Source of the DNA: Citrobacter portucalensis
GTDB lineage: Bacteria; Pseudomonadota; Gammaproteobacteria; Enterobacterales; Enterobacteriaceae
Assembly (NCBI RefSeq): GCF_002042885.1
Contig: NZ_MVFY01000016.1
Location: 33,825-97,824, forward strand
Reading direction: 5' to 3'
Length of the DNA: 64,000 nt
Made by a program: the position numbers and the translations under genes
The notes under the pieces: model-generated
What the model saw: the letters and a program-made list of their open reading frames with translations, nothing else
What the model was told of the DNA's origin: nothing
The model's database searches: none
In this document: piece after piece, positions 33,714 through 42,182 of the stretch
How the letters are laid out: each line of letters begins with the position of its first letter
How positions within the stretch are numbered: the first letter of the stretch is position 1

Positions 33714-34083
33714 TTACTGGAAACGAAACACATTAAAACTGCCGTAATCGCACCCATAAGCCATCATTCCATTTGATGTAATCGAGAACGATTGGCCATC
33801 AGGAACATCAAATGAAAAACTTCCAGATTTCTGCCACTGAGAGTTACCATCGATTGAGTGTGCAACAGTAAGGCCGCCAACTGTAGCTGTCAGTGAAAAC
33901 GTATTGGCACAGTTATCTGAGTTACCAAAGTTGATTTTTTTGGGGGGGGGATTGCCTCCCCAGGCATATATTTTAAACTGCTTTCCAGTTGTGTTGCTGC
34001 TACTAAAAAAGCCTTTAAATGCTCCGAGAGAGGTGTAAATACCATCAGATGGAGAGGGGGAACGCCAGGCACCGGATTGACAG
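33714..34083 (-). other. Alternative PilV C-terminal tail B (silent)
   Basis: From the sfx site at 34065-34083 the reverse strand reads CQSGAWRSPSPSDG, then about 110 residues ending NVFRFQ at TAA (33716-33714). No start codon is needed because it is spliced onto PilV by inversion. It contains a run of nine C (nine G on the plus strand, 33942-33950) coding Pro-Pro-Pro, a possible slippage site. The stop lies 6 bp from the acetyltransferase stop. Confidence 0.85.
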
Positions 34084-34109
34084 TCACACTGACTCTGTTG
34101 AGTTCATGT

Positions 34110-34404
34110 TTATGAGCAGCTAATTATGAAGCTGCATTTCCCTGTTAAATCCGTTCGGTTAGTGCCTGGGTGAAAGACATATTCATCATAGTAGCCGCAT
34201 GTAACCACTCGGTTTGCATCTACGGCAGCAACTTGACCGGCGAAGTAATTTGGTTTCCATCCATGTGGATTTTCGCTATTGCTGACACTCCAGGTGCATT
34301 GGTTTTGGCTAAAACCTGTGGGCAGCGGAATCTGTTGCCCGTTGCCGATTAAACCCGTTAAAACTGTACTCCCTATGTTCCTGCGCCAGACACCGGATTG
34401 ACAG
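34110..34404 (-). other. Alternative PilV C-terminal tail C (silent)
   Basis: In frame from the sfx site at 34386-34404: CQSGVWRRNIGSTVLTG, about 97 residues with Cys in the middle (QNQCTWSV, VTCGYYDEY) and near the end (CSFIISCS), stop at 34112-34110. It is unlike the other tails except for the junction, so it should give a different receptor preference. Confidence 0.85.
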
Positions 34405-34627
34405 TTAGAAACAGTTGATCATAACAGCACCGCCTAATGTATTAGTTTGCCAGAGGTACTTACCTTCACCATCCGGCCCGGCTACTGGGTAGATCTGCGA
34501 TCCACCACCTTGTCCGTAATGCCCTAAAGCACAATATCTGGCCCATGTAATATTGTTGACACCAACTGGAGAAGCGACAGAAAAAAAACCGATTTTCAAA
34601 CCACTATTCCACACGCCGGATTGACAG
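34405..34627 (-). other. Alternative PilV C-terminal tail D (silent)
   Basis: In frame from the sfx site at 34609-34627: CQSGVWNSGLKIGFFSV, about 73 residues, Gly-rich (HYGQGGGSQIY), ending AVMINCF at the stop 34407-34405, immediately beside the next sfx site. Confidence 0.85.
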
Positions 34628-34632
34628 TTTCC

Positions 34633-35014
34633 TCAACCGGCTTTGACTATGTAGTTAAACGCAACGTTCTTAGGGCGTACTTCACTACCATTTGAGTAGT
34701 AATGATCCATACCGTTATGATGGCCTTCGAGCCTACCACCAGTATTAAGGATCATATTACTTTGGTCTTTTTGGTAACTGAGAATAGCTCGTCCATTGTC
34801 GAGGCCGCGCCCATTATCCCAACCACGTATAAATGTGCCGCGTAGATCGGGTAATACACATCCAGGATAAACAATAGCCAGTTTAGGGTTAGAACCGCAT
34901 GAAAAGCTCTGCCCTGCCATTAAAAAGAAACCTGGTGGGGGTGTTGTGGAAGGCCACGGAATAGGGCTACCAACAGGGTAGCTGTCAGATCCGCCCCACA
35001 CGCCGGATTGACAG
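34633..35014 (-). other. Alternative PilV tail E with phage tail-collar-like domain (silent)
   Basis: In frame from the sfx site at 34996-35014: CQSGVWGGSDSYPVGSPIPW. The segment PDLRGTFIRGWDNGRGLDNG is typical of phage tail-collar/tail-fibre tips, as is the preceding PPPGFFLMAGQSF. About 126 residues, ending YIVKAG. The pilus tip thus shares a receptor-binding module with phage fibres. Confidence 0.88.
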
Positions 35015-35019
35015 ATTAA

Positions 35020-35242
35020 TTAATTCAGTCTGACTGCAAAACATCTAACGTTATCTATAGTGCAAGTTTGGTTATCTTCTGTACAAGCATCAGATCCAGT
35101 GGCGACCCAACCTTGTGCCGTTAACCCGCTCGAATTCAAGGAAGTCTGGCAAATATCGCCGTAGTTATTCCCTGAATTTACTGACCATGTGTAACGCTGT
35201 ATTTTTTTTTCCCCAGAATTAGCCCAGGCACCGGATTGACAG
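35020..35242 (-). other. Alternative PilV C-terminal tail F (silent)
   Basis: In frame from the last sfx site (35224-35242): [17 protein letters not shown], about 73 residues with several Cys (GDICQTS, SDACTEDNQTCTIDNVRC), ending AVRLN at TAA 35022-35020. It is the tail nearest rci. Confidence 0.85.
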
Positions 35243-35293
35243 AATTATTGCATTTTTCTCTTAAGGCTTTATTTTCTTCACCTTTTAGGAGTA

Positions 35294-36457
35294 ATGATGT
35301 CTTCCGTTGCGCGTATTAGAAAAATGCCCCTCAGTCGTGGCCTCGATAAATATTACGAATCAGTATCTGTTCATAAAAAGGGCCACCTTCAGGAGTTTTA
35401 CCGAACCAACGTCATTAAGCGCCACCCACTGGCCAGCAGGAATATGGACGAAATCACCACGGTTGATATTGCCGCCTACCGTGATGAAAGACTGACCCAG
35501 CGCAACCCCAGGACGGGGAACCCTATCACCGGTAATACAGTAAGACTTGAGCTGGCGCTATTGTCATCACTTTTCGGTATTGCACGTGTGGAATGGGGAA
35601 CCTGCCGTAGCAATCCGGTCGAATTAGTGCGTAAACCAAAAGTATCAAAAGGTCGTGATCGCCGCCTGACATCCACTGAAGAGCGCAGACTGTCCCGGTA
35701 TTTCCGCGAGCGAAACTTAATGCTGTATATAATCTTTCATCTCGCGCTGGAGACGGCCATGCGTCAGGGTGAAATCCTTAACCTGAAATGGGAATATATT
35801 GACCTGCAGCATGGTGTCGCACACCTGCCAGACACCAAGAATGGGTCATCGCGTGACGTCCCCCTCTCACGTAAGGCACGCAATCTGCTTCAGATGATGC
35901 CGGCCCTGCTCAAAGGTAAAGTATTTTCATATACGTCATCCGGTTTCAAAAGCGCCTGGCGGCTCGCCCTCAAGGCCCTCACTATCGAAAATCTGCATTT
36001 TCATGATCTTCGGCACGAGGCCATCAGTCGCTTTTTCGAGCTCGGTACATTGAACGTTATGGAGGTCGCTGCCATTTCGGGTCATCGGTCGATGAATATG
36101 CTTAAACGCTACACCCATTTGAGAGCTTACCAACTAGTCAGCAAGCTGGACGCGCGACGGCGCCAGACTCAAAAGATTGCCCCCTACTTCGTACCTTATC
36201 CCGCACTGGTAGAACAGGATTGCGGAAGTACTGGTGACATAAGAGTGATGATATGCGACTTCGAAAACTTGATGGTGTCGGCGCCGACCCGCGAACTTGC
36301 CCTGACCCGCGCCAGCGAACTGCTACTACGCACTCTGGCACTTGCTGCCCAGCGCGGCGAACGAGTCCCTGCACCAGGGGAACTCCCTATCAAGACAAAT
36401 GACCACATCATGATTTGTCCGCTTAACCCCGACCAGGCTCTCTCGGCCCGGGCGTAA
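35294..36457 (+). CDS. rci: Rci shufflon recombinase
   Basis: Tyrosine recombinase that inverts shufflon segments at sfx sites. Catalytic residues are visible: Arg in [10 protein letters not shown], His-x-x-Arg in [11 protein letters not shown], His in GHRSMN and Tyr in KRYTHL. The N-terminus ([20 protein letters not shown]) resembles R64 Rci, and the protein extends about 110 residues beyond the catalytic Tyr, a C-terminal extension that Rci uses for site selection. The start (35294 or 35297) is uncertain by one codon. It lies directly beside the last sfx site. Confidence 0.95.
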   Translation: MMSSVARIRKMPLSRGLDKYYESVSVHKKGHLQEFYRTNVIKRHPLASRNMDEITTVDIAAYRDERLTQRNPRTGNPITGNTVRLELALLSSLFGIARVEWGTCRSNPVELVRKPKVSKGRDRRLTSTEERRLSRYFRERNLMLYIIFHLALETAMRQGEILNLKWEYIDLQHGVAHLPDTKNGSSRDVPLSRKARNLLQMMPALLKGKVFSYTSSGFKSAWRLALKALTIENLHFHDLRHEAISRFFELGTLNVMEVAAISGHRSMNMLKRYTHLRAYQLVSKLDARRRQTQKIAPYFVPYPALVEQDCGSTGDIRVMICDFENLMVSAPTRELALTRASELLLRTLALAAQRGERVPAPGELPIKTNDHIMICPLNPDQALSARA

Positions 36458-36476
36458 CCTTTATCCTGGAGGGACT

Positions 36477-36953
36477 GTGTATCTGATTATCCTTTCAGCA
36501 GTACCGCTGACATTACTGCTGTATTGCCCGGTAATGACAGTCGTTAGTGCCGTGACGCCCTGGACAGGGTTTCGCACGGCCTCGGTTAGTCATCGAAAGA
36601 AGCATTACACTACCCTGCACCTTTCGACATTTGACCGGGTTGGTCATCTTAATCTTCATCGTGCAGCGCGCTTTCACCGTAGTTTTCTTGCCACGTTGCA
36701 ACTGGCGTTACAAAGGGACAGCGCCCCCGTGTATTTCACATCCCATTTGATGCGCCCGGCACACATGAAAAGCATGACCCTCCTGATGGGAAAAATGGAC
36801 GATACACACCGCTGGCGCTGGACCACAGTATCGATTCCTCCTGCCGTCAGGAACGGGATACGGCTACAAACACTGGTACAGGAATGGCGCTGGATTACCG
36901 TACCGGAAACCGGCGTGCTTGTGCTCATTCGACCGCGCCGGAGAACGAGTTAA
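36477..36953 (+). CDS. Hypothetical protein between rci and traE (158 aa)
   Basis: GTG 36477 has an excellent ribosome-binding site (GGAGGGACT). One N-terminal hydrophobic helix (LIILSAVPLTLLLYCPVMTVV) is followed by a basic domain rich in His, Arg and Trp (RVGHLNLHRAARFHRSF). It starts 19 bp after rci and may share its transcript. I recognise no family. Confidence 0.55.
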   Translation: MYLIILSAVPLTLLLYCPVMTVVSAVTPWTGFRTASVSHRKKHYTTLHLSTFDRVGHLNLHRAARFHRSFLATLQLALQRDSAPVYFTSHLMRPAHMKSMTLLMGKMDDTHRWRWTTVSIPPAVRNGIRLQTLVQEWRWITVPETGVLVLIRPRRRTS

Positions 36954-37098
36954 AACGACAATACACAAACGCAATTAAAACGCACACGCAAACGCAGTCG
37001 ATCTACAAGATCGAATTAACTCGTTATACATGCGCGTCACGATTAATTATTCTTTAACTCACTGAACCGCAAGATGTAATTTTACTTAAGGGGGCCAC
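36954..37098. other. Intergenic region with short ACGCA repeats
   Basis: The 145 bp before the traE-like gene contain several AACGCA/CACGCA copies (36968-36996) and a small hairpin (CGATCTACAAGATCG, about 36999-37013). It probably carries the promoter of the downstream transfer unit; no clear -35/-10 pair is claimed. Confidence 0.35.
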
Positions 37099-37935
37099 GT
37101 GGCAAACAGTCTTACCGCAATTTTCACCTCGCTTCTGGCGCTCCCCGACCTTGATCGGAACAGGATTGCAGAACTGCTTCAACGCAATGAAAAGAAGCCT
37201 ATGCAGACCACGTCACTCCGAATGAGGCCCGGCACCCGCCAGCTGATTGATGAGTTATCCGGCAAGATTGGGATATCTCAATCGGAGCTACTGAATCTGG
37301 TTATAGAAGGTTCTCTGCGAGATATTTTCCTGCCGTTCAGCAATACCGCGCTTAGTATCATCGATCGCTTTGAGGTGCTAATGCAGGCACATGAGCTTGA
37401 CCCGACTGATATCGCAGAGTTGCTTTCGTCATGGAATGTTCGGGTGAGCGTACTGCAGGACAGGGAACGAACGATGGACTATCTGTCCACTCCGCTCCTG
37501 CAGGCGCTCGCTCAGTGGTTTTTCGTTTCACCGGACTGGTTGTTAGGCAGGAATGTTCCAACGGTCGACACCACCCTGGCTCGACATCAATGGCCACAAA
37601 CGGAAGATGCCTTACGGAAGATAATAATTCCTTCAGATGAGAATAATAATGACAGCGTTATTTTCTGGACAACCGAACATACAGGTGAGGATGAATATCA
37701 GGAACAAACCGGCATATTAATTAAGAAGAAAATTTCTTCATCACTGCTGACATATTTCCCGGTGTTATCCATTATTCCGCTCGTTCTGAATAAAGAGCAA
37801 AAATACTGGAAAGAACGCCTCCTCATGGAACATGCCGCAACAGGCACTCTGCGCACCGTCACGGTCAGCAAGGGACTATCCACAGCGCTTGAACAAGGAA
37901 TAACGCTACCTGCACTTATATTCAAACAGCTTTAA
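37099..37935 (+). CDS. traE: TraE-like transfer-region protein
   Basis: A 278-aa soluble protein starting at GTG 37099 with AAGGGGG upstream. The middle N-terminal part (TTSLRMRPGTRQLIDELSGKIGISQSELLNLVIEGSL) looks like a ribbon-helix-helix DNA-binding motif. The region around residue 95 (VLMQAHELDPTDIAELLSSWNVRVSVLQD) resembles a helix-turn-helix. Its place after rci and before traF/traH corresponds to traE of R64, and the length is similar. A regulatory role for the tra operon is likely but not shown. The symbol is by position only. Confidence 0.55.
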   Translation: MANSLTAIFTSLLALPDLDRNRIAELLQRNEKKPMQTTSLRMRPGTRQLIDELSGKIGISQSELLNLVIEGSLRDIFLPFSNTALSIIDRFEVLMQAHELDPTDIAELLSSWNVRVSVLQDRERTMDYLSTPLLQALAQWFFVSPDWLLGRNVPTVDTTLARHQWPQTEDALRKIIIPSDENNNDSVIFWTTEHTGEDEYQEQTGILIKKKISSSLLTYFPVLSIIPLVLNKEQKYWKERLLMEHAATGTLRTVTVSKGLSTALEQGITLPALIFKQL

Positions 37936-38037
37936 ACCACGCAGAAATATTGAATTAAAAAAGAAAAAGAAATTTTTGATGCTGCCGCATCAAGACCTTC
38001 TTTTGCCCAAAATCCAGACTTGATTACAGGAAATTTA

Positions 38038-39246
38038 ATGATGAAAAAGACTTACATTGCAAAAACACTGATTTCTTCCGCCATCATGATGGCTTTTCAT
38101 GCAGGTGCAGCAACCTCCTACATGGAAGCCCGCAGCGATGCCATGGGGGGCACCGGCGTGGCCTCTGCACACTACGGCACTGCTGCCTTATCCAACCCGG
38201 CACTCCTGACGAAGTTTGGCGCGAATGATGACTTCAGTCTGGTGCTGCCGTCCGTGGGTGTCCAGGTGGCAGACCCCAATAAGGCCATAGATACTGCCGA
38301 TGACGTGAAAGATCTGTGGAACAATTTTGACAATGCTGTCGACAGCCAAAGCGGTGTTAGCGAAAGCGCTGCCGCGTTACGCAATAAGCTGGAAGATTTG
38401 AAAGATGTGAAGGCAAACGGGCAGGTCGGGGCATCTGTTATTGCCACCACCCCGAATAAAGTACTCCCATTTGCTGTTGTCGTGAAATCCTGGGGCACCG
38501 TTTCCGTAAATGGCACGGTCAGCGACCACGATCTGCAGTATCTCGACAAAATCGCAAGCGGGGCCATACCGGCGGATGCGGTAGACAAAGATGCACTAAC
38601 GTCCCGAGCCTATGGTCGGGCGGCCGTCATCACCGACGTAGGTGTGGCTATGGCGCATGAATTTGAAACGGCAGGACACAGCTGGTCACTGGGCATTACA
38701 CCCAAGTATCAGCGAATCGATCTTTTCAATTACAGCGCAACGGTAAACGACTTCGACAAAAATGACGTGAACTCAGACGATTACCACAACACCAAAACCG
38801 GATTTAACGCCGACATCGGTCTGGCCACAAACCTCGGAGATAACTGGATGCTAGGTCTGGCGGTACAGAACATCATTGCCCGCAGTGTTGACACTAAAGA
38901 AGTGAACGGCGAGAAAGAAACGTTCAAAGTGAAACCTCAAGCCACTGCTGGCGTCGCCTGGAGCAACAACGTCCTGACTACCGCACTCGATGTGGATCTG
39001 ACCGAAGCCAGCCGTTTTGAGCGAGATGACAAACGCCAGTTCGCCAGTGTAGGGGCTGAGTTGAACGCCTGGAGCTGGATGCAGGTTCGTGCTGGTTATC
39101 GCCAGAACATGGTCTCCAGCGAGGGTAACGCCTTCACCGCAGGTCTGGGCTTCTCACCGTTTGATGTAGTACACCTGGACCTTACCGGTATAGCCGGAAC
39201 TGATCGTACCTACGGCGCGGTTGCGCAGTTGCAGTTCACGTTCTGA
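38038..39246 (+). CDS. traF: TraF-like outer-membrane beta-barrel protein
   Basis: A 402-aa exported protein: signal peptide (MMKKTYIAKTLISSAIMMAFHAGAA), then a FadL/OmpP1-like pattern (RSDAMGGTGVASAHYGTAALSNPALL) and alternating amphipathic strands ending in LQFTF, with the C-terminal Phe typical of outer-membrane barrels. It matches the description of the plasmid TraF_2 family. ATG 38038 is chosen because AGG lies 7 nt upstream. Its role in transfer is unknown. It has its own hairpin downstream. Confidence 0.75.
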   Translation: MMKKTYIAKTLISSAIMMAFHAGAATSYMEARSDAMGGTGVASAHYGTAALSNPALLTKFGANDDFSLVLPSVGVQVADPNKAIDTADDVKDLWNNFDNAVDSQSGVSESAAALRNKLEDLKDVKANGQVGASVIATTPNKVLPFAVVVKSWGTVSVNGTVSDHDLQYLDKIASGAIPADAVDKDALTSRAYGRAAVITDVGVAMAHEFETAGHSWSLGITPKYQRIDLFNYSATVNDFDKNDVNSDDYHNTKTGFNADIGLATNLGDNWMLGLAVQNIIARSVDTKEVNGEKETFKVKPQATAGVAWSNNVLTTALDVDLTEASRFERDDKRQFASVGAELNAWSWMQVRAGYRQNMVSSEGNAFTAGLGFSPFDVVHLDLTGIAGTDRTYGAVAQLQFTF

Positions 39247-39255
39247 TAATCATAG

Positions 39256-39276
39256 GGAAGCCCGCAATGGGCTTCC
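39256..39276 (+). terminator. Hairpin after traF
   Basis: An 8-bp stem GGAAGCCC / GGGCTTCC with a 5-nt loop lies 9 bp past the stop. No T-run follows, so it may be a weak terminator or an mRNA-stabilising hairpin. Confidence 0.5.
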
Positions 39277-39378
39277 TCTGCCGTTTACTTCCGATCAATA
39301 TCTCAACCGTCTGCAAAACTCCGTATCCCTGAATCTTCTGGCTTTAACCTCAGTCGCCCTCCCGGCAAGGTAACTACT

Positions 39379-39852
39379 ATGAACTACTTAATTCTTCCCG
39401 GCGTGCTGGCTATCTCTCTTCTTGCCGGCTGCCAGCCCTGGATTCCGCCATCGACGCCTCCAGCTTCTGTTTCTCCTGACCGCTACGGCGCAGCATCATC
39501 CGTCGCCGTTGCCCGTCACACGCAATATCAGATGTGGAATAACGGTCTTTGGTCCGGTTCGAAAATTGTACCATCGTCCATGGAAATCATACGTACCAAC
39601 AGTGCTGACGTTTCCTTCGACTGGGAAGGTGATGCTGTGGAGTTGCTGGCTGAACTGGCGCGTGCACGCGGCCTGCAGTTCAACTACAGCGGCGTGCGTC
39701 TGCCCTTACCCGTAACGCTACACGTTCGGGGTATGACGTTCAGCAACGTGCTGCGCGTGATTGAAGCGCAGACAGCATGGCGAGCTACCCTGAATCAGTA
39801 TCCAGGACTGCTGCAGCTCAATTTCATGCAACCGGAGACAAGTAAGAAATGA
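39379..39852 (+). CDS. traH: TraH (DotD-like) outer-membrane lipoprotein
   Basis: First core gene of the DotICM-type channel: a 157-aa lipoprotein with lipobox LLAGC (Cys about 17). A periplasmic domain (VSFDWEGDAVELLAELARARGLQFNYSG ... VTLHVRGMTFSNVLRVIEAQ) has the secretin N0-like fold of DotD. It should form the outer-membrane core with TraI (DotC) and TraN (DotH). It overlaps traI by 4 nt. Confidence 0.9.
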   Translation: MNYLILPGVLAISLLAGCQPWIPPSTPPASVSPDRYGAASSVAVARHTQYQMWNNGLWSGSKIVPSSMEIIRTNSADVSFDWEGDAVELLAELARARGLQFNYSGVRLPLPVTLHVRGMTFSNVLRVIEAQTAWRATLNQYPGLLQLNFMQPETSKK

Positions 39853-40655
39853 AATATTTTCTCTTATTACTTTTCCCTGCGCTGCTCCTGACCGGTTGTG
39901 CCACCGAGCGTCCTGCGCCAACAACTGATGCGAGTGTTCCTCCACCGGATATGCAGGCCTGGCTCAATCCGGAGCGACAAAGACCAGACAGTATTTCCGA
40001 AACTCGCTGGCAGATGCTTACTGATGCCGGCAGAACACTGGGATTTCGGGGGGGTAAATCTCAGCGTGCGTGGGAGTTGACCCAGGCGCTAAATGCCCGC
40101 GAGTCCACCCTCAATGCCCTTTACGATTTCCGGCCGCTTATCAGCCCTGAGGGCTGGCTGCCGCCGGTTATCGATGAAGCGCAGGACGTTGCACACATCA
40201 CTCCTAATCAAATCCGCACCGCCTCAAAGGTTTGGACCATTATCCGACCGGAGAGATTTGTCAGTAACCCGCCCAGTTGGCGCAGTTGGTTACTTCGCGG
40301 GCTGGCCACCACGGCAACCCCGGGCACAGAAGGACTGGTCGTGCCGGAAGACAGCTCTCAGAGAAAGGTATGGGAAGACGCGCTGAAAAAAGGCTGGCAG
40401 GAAGGTCGCGCAAATGCCGACCTGACCCTTGAAGCCAGTATGAATCAGCTCACCCGTGATTATCGGGGCATGATGCTTTACTCCCTGCTCTGGCGTCGGG
40501 GCATGATTTCCCGACCGGAAGTTACCGAACAACAACAGACTGTAACCGGCAGTGGCCAGAAACTCGTTACTGGCGATCGCGTACGCCGACTCAAATCACA
40601 TGCGTCGTTTGAACTCCAGAAGTCCCGCTGGCGCCCGTCTGTTACCATTCAGTAA
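39849..40655 (+). CDS. traI: TraI (DotC-like) lipoprotein
   Basis: A 268-aa lipoprotein (lipobox LLTGC, Cys about 17). The conserved DotC block FRGGKSQRAWELTQALNARESTLNALYDFRPLI is present, followed by LLPPVI-like GWLPPVIDEAQDV. In the family it escorts the DotH-type subunit to the outer membrane. This is the I-complex TraI, unrelated to the F relaxase of the same name. Confidence 0.92.
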   Translation: MKYFLLLLFPALLLTGCATERPAPTTDASVPPPDMQAWLNPERQRPDSISETRWQMLTDAGRTLGFRGGKSQRAWELTQALNARESTLNALYDFRPLISPEGWLPPVIDEAQDVAHITPNQIRTASKVWTIIRPERFVSNPPSWRSWLLRGLATTATPGTEGLVVPEDSSQRKVWEDALKKGWQEGRANADLTLEASMNQLTRDYRGMMLYSLLWRRGMISRPEVTEQQQTVTGSGQKLVTGDRVRRLKSHASFELQKSRWRPSVTIQ

Positions 40656-40666
40656 GGAGTTTTCTA

Positions 40667-41827
40667 GTGAACACATCTCTTATCCCAGATAAGTTCGGGA
40701 TTTTTCCATTCAGTGGAGCCTTCACCGCCGACGAGTTCAGGGCATTTTTTGCCTGGTGCTCAGCACAGGCTGTAAGTGACGTGGACCTGGTCGGTGGCTC
40801 TCCAGTTTCTGTTAGTCGTTATGGTCGGCGTGAGAGAGTCTCCGACACCGTACTGCCGAATACCATGCTCGGCAATATGCTTGATGACCTGCTGGGACCA
40901 GAAGTGCGCCCTAGAGTGCAGGGAGGTAAACCGTCGGACAGAGCCATCCAGATCGACGGAGACATGCACGGGCGTCATGGCCTGAAGCGGGGTGAACGCG
41001 TGCGACTGCGCGCACACATTATTCAGGGAACCTCTGCCCGGGAAGAAAAGGCATTATCCGTCACTCTGCGCGTTATCCCACATATCATTCCCGACTTTCT
41101 GAAGATGGGTATAGAGCCTGTACTGGCAGCCTCCATGTTGCCAAAAACAGGGCTGGGTCTCATCTGCGGCGAAACAGGTTCCGGAAAATCAACGCTTCAG
41201 GCGGCGTTGTATCGACACTGTCAGAACACTCAACCTGACCGCAAGATAGTGACCTACGAAGATCCGGTTGAGTACATTCTTGGCCGTCCCGATGACCTTC
41301 TGCCACCACATCAGGCTCAGGTAGGCCGTGACGTGGCAAGTTTTGCCGATGGGCTTCGCTCCGCCATGCGCCGTAACCCAGAGGTCATCGGTATCGGGGA
41401 GATCCGCGATACTGAAACAGCAGAAGCCGCTGTTCAGGCCGGGGAAAGCGGGCACATGACTATCGGGACTCTGCACTCTAAGTCGCCAGGTGAAACCCTG
41501 AACCGATTACTTGGTTTGTTCCCGCCTCAAATTCGAGATGCGCGTGCGTGGGAGCTGCTTGGTATGTTGCGTTTCATCGCAGTCCAGGTACTTGTCAAAA
41601 CGACTGACGGCAAACGTCGTGCCCTTCGGGAATACATCGTATTCGACGATGACTTACGCGATGCGCTTCAGAATATTCCTTCAGAAAAGTGGCCGGCGCA
41701 CATCGACACAATTCTAAGGATGGAAAAGCGGCGTATTGTCGATCAAGTGCGGGAAGGTTTCGTAACAGGGGACATAGACAGAGATGAAGCAGCGCTCTAT
41801 CTGTCAGGTAAGGAACTCACGCAATGA
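40667..41827 (+). CDS. traJ: TraJ (DotB-like) secretion ATPase
   Basis: A cytoplasmic hexameric ATPase of the PilT/VirB11 superfamily. Walker A is GLICGETGSGKSTLQ. The Asp box (VTYEDPVEYI), Walker B region (VIGIGEIRDTETA) and His box (GESGHMTIGTLHS) are all intact. Length 386 aa. It begins at GTG 40667 with AAGGAG upstream, and overlaps traK by 4 nt. Energises substrate transfer or apparatus assembly. Confidence 0.94.
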   Translation: MNTSLIPDKFGIFPFSGAFTADEFRAFFAWCSAQAVSDVDLVGGSPVSVSRYGRRERVSDTVLPNTMLGNMLDDLLGPEVRPRVQGGKPSDRAIQIDGDMHGRHGLKRGERVRLRAHIIQGTSAREEKALSVTLRVIPHIIPDFLKMGIEPVLAASMLPKTGLGLICGETGSGKSTLQAALYRHCQNTQPDRKIVTYEDPVEYILGRPDDLLPPHQAQVGRDVASFADGLRSAMRRNPEVIGIGEIRDTETAEAAVQAGESGHMTIGTLHSKSPGETLNRLLGLFPPQIRDARAWELLGMLRFIAVQVLVKTTDGKRRALREYIVFDDDLRDALQNIPSEKWPAHIDTILRMEKRRIVDQVREGFVTGDIDRDEAALYLSGKELTQ

Positions 41828-42111
41828 AACGAGAAGGATTCTGGCGTTATGCCACTCCGCCGGTCAGCTTTTTTGGTATTCCGCTGCCGTTCCTGCTGCT
41901 GTATCTGATCTGGTTTCGCTGGCCATCCATGAACACGCTGTATATCTGTTCCGCCATTCTGGGATTCTTTGTTGCACTGAATTTCTTTGGCTGGAGTGTA
42001 CGTGCCATCTGCCTGCGCGTGATTAGTACCTTCAGGGGAAAGATTGCCTCCGGTCGCCCCTGGTGGTACCGACACTTCATCGAAACGCCGCGAGACTGGA
42101 CCGGTCTCTGA
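41824..42111 (+). CDS. traK: TraK (IcmT-like) small membrane protein
   Basis: A 95-aa protein with two hydrophobic helices (PVSFFGIPLPFLLLYLIWF and YICSAILGFFVALNFFGW) and a C-terminal RPWWYRHFIE, which matches the IcmT/TraK pattern. It follows traJ by a 4-nt overlap, as in R64. Inner-membrane component of the transfer apparatus. Confidence 0.88.
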   Translation: MKREGFWRYATPPVSFFGIPLPFLLLYLIWFRWPSMNTLYICSAILGFFVALNFFGWSVRAICLRVISTFRGKIASGRPWWYRHFIETPRDWTGL

Positions 42112-42182
42112 GCCCAGTCTGACACGCCAGTTCTCCACAGCGCTTACGCGCTTCCCCCTCTATATCTTCCAGGATTGTGACC

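Larger units (their letters stand above)
32861..35242. repeat. Shufflon: six 19-bp sfx sites defining five invertible segments
   Basis: Sites with consensus CTGTCAATCCGGYGYSTGG lie at 32861-32879 (forward), and inverted at 34065-34083, 34386-34404, 34609-34627, 34996-35014 and 35224-35242. Segment lengths are about 1204, 321, 223, 387 and 228 bp. Each inverted site begins a reversed PilV tail with the CQSG(A/V)W junction in frame. Inversion between site 1 and any other site swaps the tail. Site 1 is the only forward copy, which marks the present arrangement; further inversions reshuffle it. Confidence 0.95.

Noticed and set aside
32861..35242. Integron or CRISPR-like array
   Set aside because: The 19-bp repeats are in mixed orientation, each begins an in-frame PilV tail, and rci follows; this is a shufflon.
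36477..36953. Calling this gene traE
   Set aside because: It is in the right interval, but the next gene (37099) fits traE better by length and soluble DNA-binding-like content.
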